Assembly (NCBI GenBank): GCA_040387375.1
Contig: JAZKDW010000007.1
Location: forward strand, 1 to 33,571
Direction of reading: 5' to 3'
Length of the DNA: 33,571 nt
Source of the DNA: JAZKDW01 sp040387375
GTDB taxonomy: Bacteria > Pseudomonadota > Gammaproteobacteria > Burkholderiales > Burkholderiaceae_D
The notes under the pieces were generated by a model. It was given only the letters and a program-made list of their open reading frames with translations, was not told the origin of the DNA and searched no databases. Shown here one piece after another: positions 8,504-16,779 of this stretch; positions within the stretch are counted from its first letter, which is position 1; every line of letters begins with the position of its first letter. Position numbers and translations under genes: made by a program.

Positions 8504-9094
8504 ATGGCTGGTAAAGAAACAGACAAAAGCCGCAGAACCTTGCTTGCGGCAACGGTGGGTTTGGGCAGCATAGGTGTGGTTGCGAGTGCCATACCCTTCC
8601 TGAAGAGCATGGCGCCAAGTGAGGCGGCAAGAGCTGCAGGCGCGCCGGCCGAGACGGACCTCAGCAAAATCGCTCCCGGAAAACTGGTGACCGTGGAATT
8701 TCGCGGCAGGCCAGTGTGGGTCTTGCATCGTACGGACGAAATGGTGAAATCGCTGGGCAAAAGTGAGGCCCAGCTGGCCGACCCCGAATCAGAAAGATCG
8801 GAACAGCCGCCCTATGCGAAAAACCCGGTCCGTTCAATCAAACCGCAGTTTTTCATTGCGACCGGGGTGTGTACCCATCTGGGTTGTATTCCCAGCTTTC
8901 GGCCGGAGCCGGGGGCAGCCGATCTGGGAGCGGATTGGCCAGGCGGTTTTTATTGCCCCTGTCATGGTTCGCGTTTCGATCTCGCCGGGCGGGTGTACGT
9001 CAATGTGCCGGCGCCAACCAATCTGGAAATTCCTCCCCATGTCTATTTGTCCGACACGCGCGTGCTGATCGGTAGCGACAAAAACCCAGCCTGA
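8504..9094 (+). CDS. Rieske [2Fe-2S] protein, PetA-like, without cytochrome bc1 partners
   Basis: A 196-residue protein built like the iron-sulfur subunit of ubiquinol-cytochrome c reductase. It has a twin-arginine start (SRRTLLAATVGLG) with one membrane anchor, then the Rieske domain with cluster ligands C123-T-H125 (CTHLGC) and C151-x-C153-H154 (CPCHGS). Such subunits take electrons from quinol and sit on the periplasmic face of the inner membrane. The start at 8504 gives the twin-arginine leader near the N-terminus; the longer frame from 8393 overlaps the previous gene and adds nothing family-like. No petB or petC follows; the next operon is isc. It is either a second, orphan copy or a Rieske protein for another redox system. 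Confidence 0.85.
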   Translation: MAGKETDKSRRTLLAATVGLGSIGVVASAIPFLKSMAPSEAARAAGAPAETDLSKIAPGKLVTVEFRGRPVWVLHRTDEMVKSLGKSEAQLADPESERSEQPPYAKNPVRSIKPQFFIATGVCTHLGCIPSFRPEPGAADLGADWPGGFYCPCHGSRFDLAGRVYVNVPAPTNLEIPPHVYLSDTRVLIGSDKNPA

Positions 9095-9161
9095 CGCTAC
9101 CGTCGACTTCCCTGTCCGCACATACTTTCAAGTTTGGCACGGTTGGCCCGATATGGAATAA

Positions 9162-9173
9162 TGCGGATCCGCA
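9162..9173. promoter_or_regulatory. 12-bp perfect palindrome in the petA-iscR gap
   Basis: TGCGGATCCGCA is self-complementary. It lies 58 nt before the iscR -35 element. It could be a binding site; no role is evident. Confidence 0.25.
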
Positions 9174-9230
9174 ACTGTATTGGATTTCCAGCTGTTGATC
9201 CGGCGTGGCCGATTCGCTCCAGACCTATAC

Positions 9231-9259
9231 CTGACAAAATTACTCAAGTTTGCTATACT
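9231..9259 (+). promoter_or_regulatory. isc operon promoter with extended -10
   Basis: CTGACA (9231-9236) and TATACT (9254-9259) are separated by 17 nt, and TGC before the -10 makes it an extended -10 promoter. Transcription would start at about 9266, giving a leader of nearly 70 nt before iscR. The IscR-like box covers the -10 and start site. Confidence 0.7.
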
Positions 9260-9279
9260 TGACCAAAATATTCGGGCAT
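9255..9279 (+). promoter_or_regulatory. IscR type-1-like operator
   Basis: The site reads ATAcTTGACc, then an A/T centre, then TTCGGgcAT. It resembles the type-1 sites through which [2Fe-2S]-IscR represses its own operon in enterobacteria (ATAxxxGAC...GTCxxxTAT). It overlaps the -10 hexamer and start site, as expected for repression. The match is by eye. Confidence 0.6.
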
Positions 9280-9333
9280 TCCGGATATTGAGTTCAAGAC
9301 GTAAATCAGGTTTTGCTTTGGAGTAGAAATCTC

Positions 9334-9807
9334 ATGCGACTGACAACTAAAGGCCGCTTTGCGGTGACTGCGATGATTGACTTGGCGCTACGCCAGAACA
9401 ATGGTCCGGTGACGCTCGCCGGGATTAGCCAGCGGCAGGAGATTTCCTTGTCGTATCTGGAACAGTTGTTCGGCAAATTGCGTCGTCATGCAATCGTCGA
9501 ATCGGTACGTGGACCGGGTGGAGGTTATAACCTCGCGCGCCGGGCCGAAGATGTAACAGTAGCCGACATCATCATTGCGGTCGATGAACCTATCGATGCG
9601 ACCCAATGTGGCGGCAAGGAAAACTGCCCGAGTCCCGGTCATGAACAGGGTAGTCGCTGCATGACGCACGACCTGTGGGCCACCCTGAATGCCAAGATGG
9701 TTGATTATCTGGATTCAGTGTCGCTGAAAGACCTGGTGGACCAGCAGAAACAGAAAACTAATGAGCACAGCGTGGTCACGATGCATCGTCCCCACGTGGT
9801 TGTTTGA
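9334..9807 (+). CDS. iscR: Fe-S cluster regulator IscR (Rrf2 family)
   Basis: IscR senses the cell's Fe-S supply by binding a [2Fe-2S] cluster and controls the isc operon. The 157-residue protein starts MRLTTKGRFAVTAMIDLA, has the Rrf2 winged helix (ISLSYLEQLFGKLRR, VRGPGGGYNLAR) and the cluster ligands C92, C98 and C104 in CGGKENCPSPGHEQGSRC. GGAG at 9320 lies 10 nt before the ATG at 9334; the longer frame from 9313 is not family-like. It leads the operon, 20 nt ahead of iscS, behind a promoter carrying an IscR-like box. Confidence 0.97.
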   Translation: MRLTTKGRFAVTAMIDLALRQNNGPVTLAGISQRQEISLSYLEQLFGKLRRHAIVESVRGPGGGYNLARRAEDVTVADIIIAVDEPIDATQCGGKENCPSPGHEQGSRCMTHDLWATLNAKMVDYLDSVSLKDLVDQQKQKTNEHSVVTMHRPHVVV

Positions 9808-9827
9808 TTCAACTGGAGTAGAAAAGC

Positions 9828-11081
9828 ATGAATGCCCCACTCGAACAAAGCCTGATAGACACATTAAGGGCGCCGCACTTTCCGATTTACATGGACTATT
9901 CGGCCACCACGCCGATCGATCCACGTGTCGCCGACAAGATGATTCCCTATCTGCGCGAGCAGTTCGGCAATCCCGCTTCCCGCAGCCACATGTACGGCTG
10001 GACTGCCGAGCAGGCGGTGGAAGAAGCGCGCGGAGAAGTCGCAAAGCTGGTCAATGCGGATCCGCGCGAAATCATCTGGACTTCCGGCGCGACTGAGGGC
10101 AACAACCTCGCGCTGAAAGGCGCCGCGCAATTTTACAAAACCAGGGGCAAACACATCATCACGGTCAAGACCGAGCACAAGGCTGTGCTGGACACCGTGC
10201 GTGAACTCGAGCGCCAGGGTTTTGAAGCCACTTATCTGCAACCGCAGGACAATGGCCTGATCACGATCGAGCAACTGGAAGCGGCAATGCGCCCCGACAC
10301 GATCCTGGTGTCGGTCATGCTGGTTAATAATGAAATCGGCGTGATCCAGCCTATCGATGAAATCGGCGAGCTGTGCCGCAAGAAAGGCATCATTTTTCAT
10401 TGCGACGCCGCGCAGGCAACCGGCAAGGTCCATATCGACCTCGAAAAAACCAAGGTCGACCTGATGACCTTTACCGCGCACAAGACCTACGGCCCCAAAG
10501 GCATCGGCGCCTTGTATGTGCGCCGCAAGCCGCGTGTGCGCCTCGAAGCGCAGATGCATGGCGGCGGACACGAGCGCGGACTGCGTTCCGGCACCTTGCC
10601 GACACATCAGATTGTCGGCATGGGTGAAGCATTCCGCATCGCCAGGGAAGAAATGGATAGCGAGATGACGCGCATCCAGGCCTTGCGCGACCGGCTGGCT
10701 GCCGGCTTGCAGGAAATGGAAGAAGTGTATGTCAACGGCGATATGGCGCATCGTGTGCCGCACAACCTCAACGTCAGCTTCAACTACGTCGAAGGCGAAT
10801 CGCTGATCATGGCGATCAAGGATATCGCGGTATCGTCCGGCTCGGCTTGTACTTCCGCCAGTCTGGAACCATCTTATGTACTGAGGGCGCTGGGACGCAG
10901 CGATGAGCTGGCGCACAGCTCGATCCGCTTCACGTTCGGACGCTTCACGACCGAAGAAGACATCGACTTCACGATCAAATTGATCAAGGAAAAAGTGGCA
11001 AAACTGCGCGAGCTGTCGCCACTGTGGGACATGTACAAAGAGGGAATCGACATCAGCTCGATCCAGTGGGCGGCACACTAA
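9828..11081 (+). CDS. iscS: Cysteine desulfurase IscS
   Basis: IscS removes sulfur from cysteine using PLP and passes it as a persulfide to IscU and other acceptors. The 417-residue protein has SGATEGNNLALKG, the PLP lysine K219 in THAKTYGPKG-like context (AHKTYGPKG), the GGGHERGLRSGT motif and the persulfide cysteine C341 in SSGSACTSASLEPSYVL. Both catalytic positions are shifted by 13 relative to E. coli IscS, explained by a short N-terminal extension (MNAPLEQSLIDTL) before the usual IYMDYSATTP start. GGAG precedes the ATG. Confidence 0.98.
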   Translation: MNAPLEQSLIDTLRAPHFPIYMDYSATTPIDPRVADKMIPYLREQFGNPASRSHMYGWTAEQAVEEARGEVAKLVNADPREIIWTSGATEGNNLALKGAAQFYKTRGKHIITVKTEHKAVLDTVRELERQGFEATYLQPQDNGLITIEQLEAAMRPDTILVSVMLVNNEIGVIQPIDEIGELCRKKGIIFHCDAAQATGKVHIDLEKTKVDLMTFTAHKTYGPKGIGALYVRRKPRVRLEAQMHGGGHERGLRSGTLPTHQIVGMGEAFRIAREEMDSEMTRIQALRDRLAAGLQEMEEVYVNGDMAHRVPHNLNVSFNYVEGESLIMAIKDIAVSSGSACTSASLEPSYVLRALGRSDELAHSSIRFTFGRFTTEEDIDFTIKLIKEKVAKLRELSPLWDMYKEGIDISSIQWAAH

Positions 11082-11101
11082 TCGTTTCAAGGAGCAGCAA
11101 A

Positions 11102-11503
11102 ATGGCATATTCAGAAAAAGTTCTCGATCACTACGAAAATCCGCGCAATGTTGGCGCGTTTGACAAGGGTGATGACACTATCGGTACCGGCATGGTCGGC
11201 GCACCGGCTTGCGGCGACGTCATGAAACTGCAAATCAAGGTCGGCGCCGATGGCGTGATCGAAGATGCAAAATTCAAGACCTATGGCTGCGGTTCGGCGA
11301 TTGCGTCTTCGTCACTGGTGACCGAATGGGTCAAGGGCAAGACGCTGGATCAGGCAATGTCGATCAAGAACACGCAGATCGCGGAAGAACTGGCTTTGCC
11401 GCCGGTGAAAATCCACTGCTCGATCCTGGCGGAAGATGCAATCAAGGCTGCCGTGCTGGACTACAAGACCAAGCACGCGGCCGAGGCCAAGGAAGTAGCC
11501 TGA
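11102..11503 (+). CDS. iscU: Fe-S cluster scaffold IscU
   Basis: IscU is the scaffold on which IscS-derived sulfur and iron are built into [2Fe-2S] clusters. The 133-residue protein has the three cluster cysteines C37, C63 and C106, the conserved D39 (ACGDV), and the LPPVK motif recognised by HscA. AAGGAG lies about 8 nt before the ATG at 11102, 20 nt after iscS. The longer frame starting at 11024 overlaps iscS and is not family-like. Confidence 0.98.
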   Translation: MAYSEKVLDHYENPRNVGAFDKGDDTIGTGMVGAPACGDVMKLQIKVGADGVIEDAKFKTYGCGSAIASSSLVTEWVKGKTLDQAMSIKNTQIAEELALPPVKIHCSILAEDAIKAAVLDYKTKHAAEAKEVA

Positions 11504-11588
11504 TTTTGTCGTGTCGATGCGGAGCGGAGGCAGGCCGGCAGGGCTGGTTTCCGTCAGTATCACAATGACCTGGAAGAGGTAAAGAAGC

Positions 11589-11912
11589 ATGGCAATCACA
11601 TTGACTGAAAAAGCGGCGAAACACATTACCCGCTACATGGAACGGCGCGGCAAGGGTATAGGCTTGCGCTTTGGCGTACGCACGACCGGTTGTTCCGGTC
11701 TTGCGTACAAGCTCGAGTATGTGGATGACAGCGCAGCCGAAGACAGCGTGTTTGAGTCGCACGGCGTCAAGCTTTTCGTCGACCCGAAAAGCCTGCCTTA
11801 CATCGACGGCACCGAACTTGATTTCGCTCGTGAAGGCTTGAACGAAGGTTTCAAGTTCCGTAATCCGAATGTGAAGGATGAGTGCGGCTGCGGCGAAAGC
11901 TTCCGTATTTAG
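11589..11912 (+). CDS. iscA: A-type Fe-S carrier IscA
   Basis: IscA carries Fe-S clusters or iron from the scaffold to target proteins. The 107-residue protein has the three invariant cysteines C35 (TTGCSGLAY), C99 and C101 (DECGCGESF at the C-terminus). GAAGAGG lies about 9 nt before the ATG. It follows iscU after an 85-nt gap, and its position in the operon favours IscA over ErpA. Confidence 0.97.
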   Translation: MAITLTEKAAKHITRYMERRGKGIGLRFGVRTTGCSGLAYKLEYVDDSAAEDSVFESHGVKLFVDPKSLPYIDGTELDFAREGLNEGFKFRNPNVKDECGCGESFRI

Positions 11913-11961
11913 TGAACCATGGCGCCCGGTTGCGGCGCCTGTAGCCACGCCTGTTTTGATC

Positions 11962-11994
11962 AAGCCTGTTGAAGTGAGGACAGGCTTTTGTTTT
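11962..11994 (+). terminator. Terminator-like hairpin between iscA and hscB
   Basis: AAGCCTGT (11962-11969) and ACAGGCTT (11980-11987) pair perfectly around a 10-nt loop and run into TTGTTTT, which is the form of an intrinsic terminator. It ends 2 nt before the hscB start codon. It probably lets only part of the transcripts through to hscBA-fdx-iscX. Confidence 0.65.
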
Positions 11995-11996
11995 AG

Positions 11997-12518
11997 ATGA
12001 CTATGCAAAATCACTTCGAACTGTTTCACCTGCCGCAAAAATTCGCACTCGACATGACAGCGCTGGACAAGGCCTATCATGAAGTGCAGAACCAGGTGCA
12101 TCCGGACAAGTTCGCCAACGCACCCGATGCGGAAAAGCGGGTTGCCATGCAATGGGCCACCCGCGCCAACGAAGCACACAAGACGCTGAAAAGTCCTTTC
12201 AGGCGCGCTGCGTATTTATGCGAGCTCAATGGCGTCGATCTGCAGACTGAATCCAATACCGCGATGCCGCGCGCCTTCCTGATGCAGCAGATGGAATGGC
12301 GCGAAGCGCTGGACGATGCGAAGGCGGGCAAGGATGCGGCTTGCCTGAACCAGCTCGACACGGAATTGCGCGCTACCCGCAAAATACAGGTGGCGGAAAT
12401 TGCAGCTTTGCTCGACGCGCAGGATTTCGAGCAGGCGGCGCAGGGCGTGCGGCAACTGATGTTCCTCGAAAAATTTGGTGAAGAAGTATCTCGCGCGGTT
12501 GATGGGCTGGAAGGCTGA
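11997..12518 (+). CDS. hscB: Co-chaperone HscB (J-domain protein)
   Basis: HscB brings IscU to the HscA chaperone and stimulates its ATPase. The 173-residue protein has an N-terminal J-domain with H35-P-D37 (QVHPDKFA) and the C-terminal helical IscU-binding part (QQMEWREALDDAK). Two ATG codons (11997 and 12003) are possible starts; neither has a good ribosome site, and a terminator-like hairpin ends just upstream, so expression may be restrained. Confidence 0.95.
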   Translation: MTMQNHFELFHLPQKFALDMTALDKAYHEVQNQVHPDKFANAPDAEKRVAMQWATRANEAHKTLKSPFRRAAYLCELNGVDLQTESNTAMPRAFLMQQMEWREALDDAKAGKDAACLNQLDTELRATRKIQVAEIAALLDAQDFEQAAQGVRQLMFLEKFGEEVSRAVDGLEG

Positions 12519-12571
12519 AATGCCAGGCGCGAAAACTTACACCGTTATCACGAACAGACATTAAAAAATCT

Positions 12572-14437
12572 ATGGCACTTCTGCAGATATCCGAACCCGG
12601 CATGTCCACCGCCCCGCATCAGCATCGGCTGGCGGTCGGCATCGACCTCGGCACCACCAATTCGCTCGTCGCCACCGTGCGCAACAGTATCCCCGAAGTG
12701 CTGACCGACGAGGAGGGCAGGGCGCTGTTGCCGTCCATCGTGCGTTATCTGCCGAACGGGAATGCCCACATCGGTTACAAGGCGCAGGCGGAACAGACCA
12801 CCGATCCGCGCAACACCATCGTGTCGGTCAAGCGCTTCATGGGTCGCGGCCTGAAAGACATTGCCTACGTTGAAAACCTGCCCTACGATTTTCTTGATAC
12901 ACCCGGAATGGTGCAACTGAAAACCGCCGCCGGCGTAAAAAGCCCGGTTGAAATTTCCGCTGAAATTCTCGCGACCTTGCGCCAGCAGGCCGAGGATGCA
13001 TTGGGTGACGATCTGGTAGGCGCAGTCATCACCGTGCCCGCCTACTTCGACGATGCGCAGCGGCAGGCAACCAAGGATGCCGCCAAACTGGCCGGCCTGA
13101 ATGTGTTGCGGCTGCTGAATGAGCCGACCGCTGCCGCGATTGCGTACGGCCTGGACAACGCGTCGGAGGGCGTCTACGCGGTTTATGACCTGGGCGGCGG
13201 CACCTTTGACGTATCGATCCTGAAGCTGACCAAAGGTGTGTTTGAAGTGCTGTCCACCGGCGGCGACTCGGCGCTCGGCGGCGACGATTTCGATCATCGG
13301 CTGTTTTGCTGGATCAGCGAGCAGGCGCAACTGGCGCCCCTGTCCGATGAAGATACCCGCGTGCTGATGGTCAAGGCGCGCGAGGCCAAGGAACTGCTTT
13401 CCACCAAGGCCGAGACGCATATCGACGCCGCCCTCGGTTCCGGCGAAGAAGTACACCTGACCCTGAGTGCAGCGACCTTTGTCAAGATCACCCAGCACTT
13501 GGTCGCAAAAACGATTACGCCAACCCGCAAGGCGCTGCGCGATGCCGAGCTGACCGTCGACGACGTCGATGGTGTGGTGATGGTGGGAGGCGCCACACGC
13601 ATGCCGCATGTGCGCAAGGCGGTCGGTGAATTTTTCGAAACAACGCCGCTGGCCAACATCGATCCCGACAAGGTGGTCGCGCTCGGTGCGGCGATCCAGG
13701 CCAACCTGCTGGCCGGCAATCGTGCTGCCGGTGACGACTGGCTGCTGCTGGATGTCATTCCGCTGTCGCTCGGCATCGAGACCATGGGCGGCCTGGTGGA
13801 AAAAGTCATTCCACGCAATTCCACCATCCCCTGCGCGCGAGCGCAGGAGTTCACCACCTTCAAGGATGGCCAGACCGCGATGGCGATCCAGATCGTGCAG
13901 GGCGAGCGTGAACTGGTCAGTGATTGCCGCTCGCTGGCAAAATTCGAATTGCGCGGCATTCCGCCGATGGCCGCCGGTGCGGCGCGCATACGGGTGACCT
14001 ATCAGGTCGATGCCGACGGTTTGCTGTCGGTGTCGGCGCGCGAACTGCGTTCCGGTGTGGAAGCATCGATCACCGTGAAGCCATCGTATGGCCTGGGCGA
14101 CGACGAAATCGCGCAGATGCTGCAGGACTCGTTCAAATCGGCGGATGTCGACATGCAGATGCGTGCGCTGCGGGAAGAGCAGGTAGAAGCCGAACGCATC
14201 GTGCTGGCGACGCAGTCGGCACTGGACGCGGATGGCAGCCTGTTATCGGATGCCGAACGCGCCGAAGTGATCGCATTGATCGAAGCGGTGCGGCAGCAGG
14301 CGACTGGTGACGACCATGATGCGATCAAGGCCGCGGTCGAAGCGCTGGCGCAAGGCACGGAAGAATTTGCCGCACGCCGGATGGATCGCAGCGTGCGCAC
14401 CGCGCTTGCCGGCAAGAGACTGGATGAAGTAGCGTAA
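12572..14437 (+). CDS. hscA: Fe-S assembly chaperone HscA (Hsp70 family)
   Basis: HscA is a specialised Hsp70 that helps release clusters from IscU at the LPPVK motif. The 621-residue protein begins MALLQISEPGMS as E. coli HscA does, which fixes the start despite a weak ribosome site. It shows the Hsp70 ATPase signatures GIDLGTTNSLV, VYDLGGGTFDVSIL and VVMVGGATRMP, followed by the substrate-binding domain (DVIPLSLGIETMGGL). The overall length matches the family. It follows hscB after 53 nt. Confidence 0.98.
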   Translation: MALLQISEPGMSTAPHQHRLAVGIDLGTTNSLVATVRNSIPEVLTDEEGRALLPSIVRYLPNGNAHIGYKAQAEQTTDPRNTIVSVKRFMGRGLKDIAYVENLPYDFLDTPGMVQLKTAAGVKSPVEISAEILATLRQQAEDALGDDLVGAVITVPAYFDDAQRQATKDAAKLAGLNVLRLLNEPTAAAIAYGLDNASEGVYAVYDLGGGTFDVSILKLTKGVFEVLSTGGDSALGGDDFDHRLFCWISEQAQLAPLSDEDTRVLMVKAREAKELLSTKAETHIDAALGSGEEVHLTLSAATFVKITQHLVAKTITPTRKALRDAELTVDDVDGVVMVGGATRMPHVRKAVGEFFETTPLANIDPDKVVALGAAIQANLLAGNRAAGDDWLLLDVIPLSLGIETMGGLVEKVIPRNSTIPCARAQEFTTFKDGQTAMAIQIVQGERELVSDCRSLAKFELRGIPPMAAGAARIRVTYQVDADGLLSVSARELRSGVEASITVKPSYGLGDDEIAQMLQDSFKSADVDMQMRALREEQVEAERIVLATQSALDADGSLLSDAERAEVIALIEAVRQQATGDDHDAIKAAVEALAQGTEEFAARRMDRSVRTALAGKRLDEVA

Positions 14438-14500
14438 AAAATCCGTTCGCGCCGCAGCCTCATGGTGCGAACATCCCGATCAAATGAAAAGGAAGTTGAC

Positions 14501-14839
14501 GTGCCACAAATCGTTGTATTGCCCCATCCTAGTTTGTGCCCTGAAGGCGCGGTAATCGACGCCCCCGTCGGGAAATCGCTGTGCGATATCCTGCTCGATA
14601 ACGATATCGACATAGAGCATGCTTGCGAAAAATCCTGTGCCTGCACAACCTGTCACGTGGTGATCCGCGAAGGCTTCAATTCGCTCAATGAGCCGCAGGA
14701 AAAGGAAGAAGACCTGCTTGACATGGCATGGGGGCTGGAAGCGACTTCCCGGCTGTCGTGCCAGGCGCTGTTGGGCGAGACGGACCTGGTGGTCGAGATT
14801 CCGAAATATACGATCAACCTCGCCCGCGAGAATAATTGA
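14501..14839 (+). CDS. fdx: Isc-type [2Fe-2S] ferredoxin
   Basis: Fdx supplies electrons for cluster assembly on IscU. The 112-residue protein has cluster ligands C42, C48, C51 and C87 in the adrenodoxin-type pattern C-x5-C-x2-C...C (HACEKSCACTTCHV, RLSCQ). I chose the GTG at 14501 (M-PQIVVLPHPSLCPEG) because AAAAGGAAG lies just upstream and family members begin here; the ATG at 14462 would add 13 unrelated residues. Confidence 0.96.
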   Translation: MPQIVVLPHPSLCPEGAVIDAPVGKSLCDILLDNDIDIEHACEKSCACTTCHVVIREGFNSLNEPQEKEEDLLDMAWGLEATSRLSCQALLGETDLVVEIPKYTINLARENN

Positions 14840-14860
14840 GAGTGAAGGGACGATGACATC

Positions 14861-15055
14861 ATGAAGTGGACCGATACCATACGCATCGCCGAAGAGCTGA
14901 ACGATAAATTCCCCGATGTGGATCCGCTGACGGTGCGGTTTACCGATTTGCATAAGTGGGTGTGTGAGCTGGATGGGTTTGCAGATGAACCGGGGCGGTC
15001 GGGGGAGAAAATCCTGGAAGCGATACAGATGGCGTGGATTGAAGAAGCGCAGTAA
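14861..15055 (+). CDS. iscX: Fe-S assembly protein IscX
   Basis: IscX (YfhJ) is a 64-residue acidic protein that binds IscS and iron and tunes desulfurase activity. MKWTDTIRIAEELNDK at the start and the FTDLHKWVCELDGF motif identify it. It closes the isc operon, 21 nt after fdx, and is followed at once by a strong terminator. Confidence 0.96.
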   Translation: MKWTDTIRIAEELNDKFPDVDPLTVRFTDLHKWVCELDGFADEPGRSGEKILEAIQMAWIEEAQ

Positions 15056-15092
15056 AAAAGGGACCGCAAAAAAAATGCGGTCCCTTTTTTTG
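15055..15092 (+). terminator. Strong intrinsic terminator of the isc operon
   Basis: AAAAAGGGACCGCA (from 15055) pairs with TGCGGTCCCTTTTT (from 15076) around an all-A 7-nt loop, followed by T residues. The stem touches the iscX stop codon. Confidence 0.92.
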
Positions 15093-15130
15093 GGGGGGCA
15101 TGCATGAAGTCATCGTGATGCAGTTTCAGT

Positions 15131-15218
15131 CTGGATTCCCGCTTGCGCGAGAATGACGGTAGTAATTGGCGGGAACTCCACTCTCACCACCGTCGTTCCC
15201 GCGAACGCGGGAACCCAG
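15131..15218. repeat. Inverted pair of dispersed GC-rich repeats
   Basis: A 29-nt unit at 15131-15159 (CTGGATTCCCGC, then TTGCGCGAGAATGACGG) and an inverted related unit at 15190-15218 (CCGTCGTTCCCGC, then GAACGCGGGAACCCAG) face each other across 30 nt, and each is itself partly palindromic. This CTGGATTCCCGC...GCGGGAATGACGG type is common between genes of many proteobacteria. The pair lies between the isc terminator and the lysS 3' end and may act as a bidirectional terminator. Confidence 0.75.
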
Positions 15219-15244
15219 GCTGACTTCACATCGCTAGACCAGCG

Positions 15245-16774
15245 TCAATCCTCGCGCCGCAAATGCGGAAACAAAATCACATCCCGAATATTCGGCGAAT
15301 CCGTAATCAGCATCATCAGCCGGTCAATCCCGATGCCGCAACCGCCAGTCGGCGGCAAGCCATACTCCAGCGCGCGAATATAATCCGCATCGTAATACAT
15401 CGCCTCTTCATCGCCCGCATCCTTGGCCGCCACCTGCGCCTGGAAGCGTGCCGCCTGGTCTTCCGCATCGTTCAGCTCCGAAAAACCGTTGGCGATTTCG
15501 CGGCCGGTAATGAACAGCTCGAAACGTTCGGTAATGCCAGGAACCGTATCCGAAGCACGCGCCAGCGGCGACACCTCAACCGGGTAATCGACGATGTAAG
15601 TCGGCTCCCACAATTGCGATTCCGCGGTTTCTTCAAACAGCGCCAGTTGCAGCGCACCGAGGCCGGCGGTGGCGAACGGCTTCACGCCGAACTTCAGCAG
15701 TTCCGCCTTGATGAACGCCGCATCGTGCAATTGCTCGCTGGTATAGTCCGGCGCATATTTGTTGATTGCCTCGACGATCGTCATGCGCGCAAAAGGCTTG
15801 GCCAGGTCGAGTTCACGACCCTGGTAAGTCAGCGTGGCGCTGCCGTGCGCATCGATTGCCGCCTGCCGGATCACCGCTTCGGTGAAATTCATCAGCCACT
15901 GATAATCGACATAGGCGGCATAAAATTCCATCATCGTGAATTCAGGATTGTGGCGCGGCGATACACCCTCATTGCGGAAATTGCGATTGACTTCAAACAC
16001 GCGGTCGAAGCCGCCGACCACCAGCCGCTTCAGATACAGTTCCGGCGCAATGCGCAGGAACATTTCCATGTCCAGCGCATTGTGATGGGTGATGAACGGC
16101 TTGGCCGCGGCGCCGCCCGGAATCGTATGCAGCATCGGCGTTTCGACTTCCATGAATTCATGTTCCGTCATGAAGCGCCGAATCGACGACATCGCAGCGG
16201 TCCGCGCCTTGAAGGTGCGGCGCGTTTCCTCATTCATGATCAGGTCGACGTAACGCTGGCGGTACTTGGTTTCCTGGTCGGCCAGGCCATGGAACTTGTC
16301 GGGCAGCGGACGCAGCGATTTGGTCAGCAGGCGCAGGCTGGTGACCTTGACCGACAGCTCGCCGGTCTTGGTCTTGAACAGCGTGCCTTCGGCGCCGAGA
16401 ATGTCGCCGCTGTCGTAATGCTTGAAGGCGTCGTGCGCAGCCTGACCGGTCAGTTCGGTCGTGATATAAAGCTGTATGCGGCCATCGGCCTTCGGTCCCG
16501 ACGCGTCCTGAATCGTTGCAAACGATGCTTTGCCCATCACCCGCTTGAGCATCATGCGGCCGGCCACAACCACCTTGACCGCCTGTGCTTCGAGCGCGTC
16601 CCGTTCGGTTCCGGCGTGCTCCGCATGCAATGCAGCCGCCTTGTGCTGCGGGCGGAAATCGTTGGGAAAGGCGATGCCTTCCTTGCGCAGCGCGGCCAGC
16701 TTCGCGCGCCGCTCGAGGATCAGCGAATTCTCGTCTTTTTCCTGCTCAATGCCGCTGTATTCGTCAGTCATCAT
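15245..16774 (-). CDS. lysS: Lysyl-tRNA synthetase, class II
   Basis: LysS charges tRNA-Lys with lysine. The 509-residue protein has an N-terminal OB-fold anticodon-binding domain (VVVAGRMMLKRVMGKASF...) and the class II catalytic core: motif 2 FRNEGVSPRHNPEFTMMEFY and motif 3 GCGIGIDRLMMLITD, ending in the usual DVILFPHLR tail. Two adjacent ATG codons open the gene. It follows prfB on the same strand with only 5 nt between them, an order also seen in E. coli, so the two are probably cotranscribed. Confidence 0.97.
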   Translation of the reverse strand: MMTDEYSGIEQEKDENSLILERRAKLAALRKEGIAFPNDFRPQHKAAALHAEHAGTERDALEAQAVKVVVAGRMMLKRVMGKASFATIQDASGPKADGRIQLYITTELTGQAAHDAFKHYDSGDILGAEGTLFKTKTGELSVKVTSLRLLTKSLRPLPDKFHGLADQETKYRQRYVDLIMNEETRRTFKARTAAMSSIRRFMTEHEFMEVETPMLHTIPGGAAAKPFITHHNALDMEMFLRIAPELYLKRLVVGGFDRVFEVNRNFRNEGVSPRHNPEFTMMEFYAAYVDYQWLMNFTEAVIRQAAIDAHGSATLTYQGRELDLAKPFARMTIVEAINKYAPDYTSEQLHDAAFIKAELLKFGVKPFATAGLGALQLALFEETAESQLWEPTYIVDYPVEVSPLARASDTVPGITERFELFITGREIANGFSELNDAEDQAARFQAQVAAKDAGDEEAMYYDADYIRALEYGLPPTGGCGIGIDRLMMLITDSPNIRDVILFPHLRRED

Positions 16775-16779
16775 TGTTC

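Noticed and set aside
9864..11108. 414-codon minus-strand frame across iscS
   Set aside because: Antisense to iscS, which has all catalytic residues; no domain is recognisable in the shadow product.
14438..14500. Imperfect hairpin GTTCGCGCC...GGTGCGAAC between hscA and fdx
   Set aside because: One mismatch and no T-run, short gap inside an operon; not enough to call a regulatory element.
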